Below are positions 5,421 through 7,423 of a stretch of DNA of 7,423 nucleotides, piece after piece. Where the stretch lies: NCBI GenBank assembly GCA_016650115.1, contig JAENWI010000060.1:1-7423 (forward strand), in the 5' to 3' direction. Position 1 is the first letter of the stretch, and each line of letters begins with the position of its first letter. Below the pieces are notes generated by a model that saw only the letters and a program-made list of their open reading frames with translations, was not told the origin of the DNA and made no database searches. The translations under genes and the position numbers were made by a program. This DNA is from Peptostreptococcaceae bacterium (GTDB lineage: Bacteria; Bacillota; Clostridia; Peptostreptococcales; Anaerovoracaceae).

Positions 5421-5701
5421 CTTACCCTCCATTCTAGTACGCTATCTACTTTTAATGACTTAGCATTTATAACCTTTTCGGGGATTATCTCAGCTCCTTG
5501 TCCCTGGACGTTATTATGCTTTAGCATCTCAATTTCTTCTATGGTATGATCTTTAACAGCTAACCGATTTCTTAAACTTAGCATTTCAAACGCAGGATTG
5601 GACGGATAGTAACAAGCAATTCCAATTAAGCCAAGCATTAATGCTAAAAATTGTGCAACACGATAAAGTGGTTTAAAATTAATTTTAAAATCTTGATTCA
5701 T
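5417..5701 (-). CDS. Unrecognised ORF with one N-terminal membrane helix (possibly a remnant)
   Basis: A 94-residue frame from ATG 5701 with GAGGGG nine bases upstream, 15 bases after the end of the TetR remnant, and with its stop overlapping the dehydrogenase start (ATGA), so it was clearly part of the same translated operon. I do not recognise it. Residues about 12-32 (LYRVAQFLALMLGLIGIACYY) form one membrane helix or uncleaved signal anchor preceded by basic residues. The rest is soluble and helical, with RNRLAVKDHTIEEIEMLKHN and then GAEIIPEKVINAKSLKVD. Because both neighbours have lost their middles, this may also be the two ends of a longer transporter or membrane protein joined together, but no family evidence shows this. 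Treat as a hypothetical or decayed gene. Confidence 0.45.
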   Translation of the reverse strand: MNQDFKINFKPLYRVAQFLALMLGLIGIACYYPSNPAFEMLSLRNRLAVKDHTIEEIEMLKHNNVQGQGAEIIPEKVINAKSLKVDSVLEWRVR

Positions 5702-5716
5702 AAGAAATAACCCCTC

Positions 5717-6229
5717 TTACTTAGTTTGCTTATTCTTTTTGAATAAGTAATTCACAAGTTCCAGAAGTTCATCTTTGACATCTTCATTTTTTGTAGCGCC
5801 ATTGGATGAGAAACTCAGCATGATCATTCCCTGCAGAGCATAGATAATAGTCTTGGCAACAACTTCAATATCTTCGGCTTGAATGATGCCTTCTTAGATT
5901 AGTCTAATAAAGGAATTCTGCCACATGCCGTGAAATCGTCGCTCAAGCTTTTGATAACTGTCATCTCCCTCTGGTTGAACAAAAGGATAAAAGTAAAAAA
6001 AACGGAAGACATTAGAGTGTTCGAAGAAATAGTCCGTATAGCAGAAAAATTCGCCAAGTATTTCTTCCACAGGATTATTCTTTTTAAAGGACATGGATGT
6101 GAGTTCTATGACCATATCCTCAAGCATATTGAGACGTAAGGCCCACAAGAGTGCATTCACATCCTTAAAATAATAATATAGATTGGTATATGAATATCCT
6201 GTTACTTCAGCCAAATATCGAACTGTAAC
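5717..6229 (-). pseudogene. TetR/AcrR-family regulator lacking its N-terminus and carrying a nonsense codon
   Basis: From 6229 the minus strand reads VTVRYLAEVTGYSYTNLYYYF, the second and third helices of a TetR DNA-binding domain; the first ~25-30 residues and any start with a ribosome binding site are missing. The ligand-binding part follows (LLWALRLNMLEDMVIEL ... FFYFYPFVQPEGDD ... WQNSFIRLI) and is cut by TAA at 5896-5894. The same frame then continues EGIIQAEDIEVVAKTIIYAL and on to the natural end KKNKQTK, TAA 5719-5717. A CAA to TAA change (Gln to stop) is the simplest explanation. TetR proteins are dimeric ligand-responsive repressors, often of transporter operons, which fits the ABC remnants downstream. 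Without helix 1 it cannot fold a normal DNA-binding domain. Confidence 0.9.
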
Positions 6230-7423
6230 TTATAATGGGCTTGTAAAAGTAAAAGTTGTTCCATGGTTAATAGTGCTTTCAACTTCAATTTTGATGTTGT
6301 GTCTGTCTGCGATTTGTCTAGATATGGCAAGGCCCAAGCCGGTGCCGTTTTTATTACTTTCTGAGTCGACTTTATAGAAGCGATCGAAAATATAAGGCAA
6401 GTCTTCTGGATTGATTCCGTTGCCATGATCGCTGATAGAGACATAGTGGTCTTTTAATACTATTGTAACCGTGTCATTTTCAGGAGAGAATTTAACCGCA
6501 TTGTCAATCATAATCATAAACATTTGACGTAATCTGTCATAATCCCCAACAATATTACAGGACACAAAATCTTGAATTAATTTTATGCCGATATTTTTTT
6601 CGTCTGCAATTTGCTGACCGCTTCTTACTACATCTTTGAGTATTTCACAAAGGCTAAGCTCCTGCATTTCCATATTAAAATCCGTATTCTGAAGTCGGGA
6701 TAAATCCAGAAGATCATTTACTAACCTTTGAAGGAATATACTCTCTCCCAACATTTGTGAGTAGTAACTTTCAATTTGCTGTGGATCGGTGACCACCTTA
6801 TCGTTAAGTGCTTCCAAGGAACCGCGGATTACTGTAACAGGGGTTCTTAGTTCATGAGAAATATTTGCTATGAAGTCTCGACGAAGATCTTCAAGTCGTT
6901 GACTTTCCATACTTGCAAAGCCAAGTTTTTCACTTAATATATCGATGGCTGCAGCCAATTCGCCAATTTCATCGTTTTGGGAAACATTTGTTTTGGCGGT
7001 AAAATCTCCATCAGCCAGTCTAACGGCAGAACCTCTCATCTTTTTAAGCGGACTTGTAAAGGAAGAGGCAAGCAGGAATGATAAAACAAGGGAAATAAGT
7101 AGGGCAATTGATAAACTGATTAATAAAATCTTTATTCCTTGTGTTATCGCCCCATTCATGCCTTCAATCGGGGAGTGAAGCAACAGGGCTCCGACAATCT
7201 TACTATCGGCAATGATTGGCATACCAATTGTCAAGGTTGGTGCATTTAAAAGATCACTAAATCCTTCACTAAAATTGGTTTGCCCTTGAAAGACTTCTTT
7301 AACTACGGCATCTGCGTTTTCGGGAAGTTCTGCATAATTGTATTGCTGATTTCCATTTTGACTACTTGTAATCAGATTGAGATTTTCATCAACAATCCAG
7401 ACGTCTGCCATAGCGATTTCATC
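6230..7423 (-). CDS. Sensor histidine kinase of a two-component system (partial, 5' end outside window)
   Basis: The frame is open through the window edge (DEIAMADVWIVDENLN), so the Met at 7411 is internal and the N-terminal membrane helix and part of the sensor lie outside. Counting from that Met, residues 1-91 are the end of an extracellular Cache/PAS-like sensor (TIGMPIIADSKIVGALLLHSP), followed by a membrane helix (92-116), HAMP (about 117-169), and HisKA with NISHELRTP and the phospho-accepting His186. The ATPase domain has the N box DNAVKFSPEN (303-312), D box SISDHGNGI with Asp328, the F box YIFDRFYKVD and G2 box GTGLGLAIS (356-364). All catalytic motifs are intact. It resembles the WalK/PhoR-type kinases of Bacillota; the partner response regulator is expected upstream, beyond the window. 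It ends GTTFTFTSPL, TAA 6230-6232, the usual end of the domain, and abuts the TetR remnant in the same frame. Confidence 0.95.
   Translation of the reverse strand, partial: DEIAMADVWIVDENLNLITSSQNGNQQYNYAELPENADAVVKEVFQGQTNFSEGFSDLLNAPTLTIGMPIIADSKIVGALLLHSPIEGMNGAITQGIKILLISLSIALLISLVLSFLLASSFTSPLKKMRGSAVRLADGDFTAKTNVSQNDEIGELAAAIDILSEKLGFASMESQRLEDLRRDFIANISHELRTPVTVIRGSLEALNDKVVTDPQQIESYYSQMLGESIFLQRLVNDLLDLSRLQNTDFNMEMQELSLCEILKDVVRSGQQIADEKNIGIKLIQDFVSCNIVGDYDRLRQMFMIMIDNAVKFSPENDTVTIVLKDHYVSISDHGNGINPEDLPYIFDRFYKVDSESNKNGTGLGLAISRQIADRHNIKIEVESTINHGTTFTFTSPL

Noticed and set aside
4910..5463. Plus-strand ORFs over the dehydrogenase remnant, the longer 164 codons
   Set aside because: The minus strand shows clear dehydrogenase motifs in the same DNA; the plus products are Ser/Phe/Leu-rich shadows.
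5930..6377. Plus-strand ORFs over the TetR remnant and kinase end
   Set aside because: Antisense to recognisable TetR and HATPase motifs; no ribosome binding site.
6945..7178. Plus-strand ORF over the HAMP/membrane part of the kinase
   Set aside because: Antisense shadow of an intact, well-recognised kinase.
1..7423. A new defence, mobile or CRISPR-like system
   Set aside because: No repeats, integrase, transposase, nuclease or toxin-antitoxin signature was seen on either strand; the odd short ORFs on the right are better explained as gene remnants.

Overview
The window is low-GC DNA with AGGAGG-type ribosome binding sites, TTG and GTG starts, and protein families typical of Bacillota: YwbE, DUF5661, a CSFC-type carboxymuconolactone decarboxylase, and a GGDEF/HD-GYP protein with the short two-helix membrane module common in Clostridia. 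An anaerobic, spore-former-like clostridium is the best guess. This is inference from gene content; there is no rRNA or other marker in the window. I see no tRNA, rRNA, CRISPR array, transposase or phage gene.

Left part (1-2106, all plus strand): the end of a PepSY-domain protein with a very acidic tail, a strong terminator, a small three-helix membrane protein, a small unrecognised protein with its own sigma-A-like promoter, YwbE, a DUF5661 protein and a second strong terminator. These are short, apparently intact housekeeping or accessory genes.

Middle (2107-4325, plus strand): an AhpD-like carboxymuconolactone decarboxylase family protein, a broken DUF3830-like gene that keeps its ribosome binding site, both ends and an internal stop, then a membrane GGDEF/HD-GYP protein. 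The HD-GYP domain looks competent to degrade cyclic-di-GMP. The GGDEF domain has lost a metal ligand but kept its RxxD site, so it looks like a sensor rather than a synthase. A 44-codon reading frame broken by one base follows.

Right part (4327-7423, minus strand): a sensor histidine kinase, apparently intact but cut by the window edge, followed by a train of dead genes. These are a TetR regulator with no N-terminus and one nonsense codon, an unrecognised one-helix ORF, a D-2-hydroxyacid dehydrogenase with two internal deletions, the signal-peptide end of an exported protein, the last residues of an ABC ATPase, and a shrunken ABC permease. Spacing, ATGA overlaps and ribosome binding sites still show the old operon layout.

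The main result is this concentration of internally deleted genes in which the ends survive and the middle is gone, next to intact signalling genes (HD-GYP and histidine kinase). I do not see convincing evidence for a new biological system. The points most worth checking are the degenerate GGDEF coupled to an intact HD-GYP, the end-preserving deletions, and the one-base frameshift at 4248-4256, which resembles the prfB-type 'NUU UGA' context.
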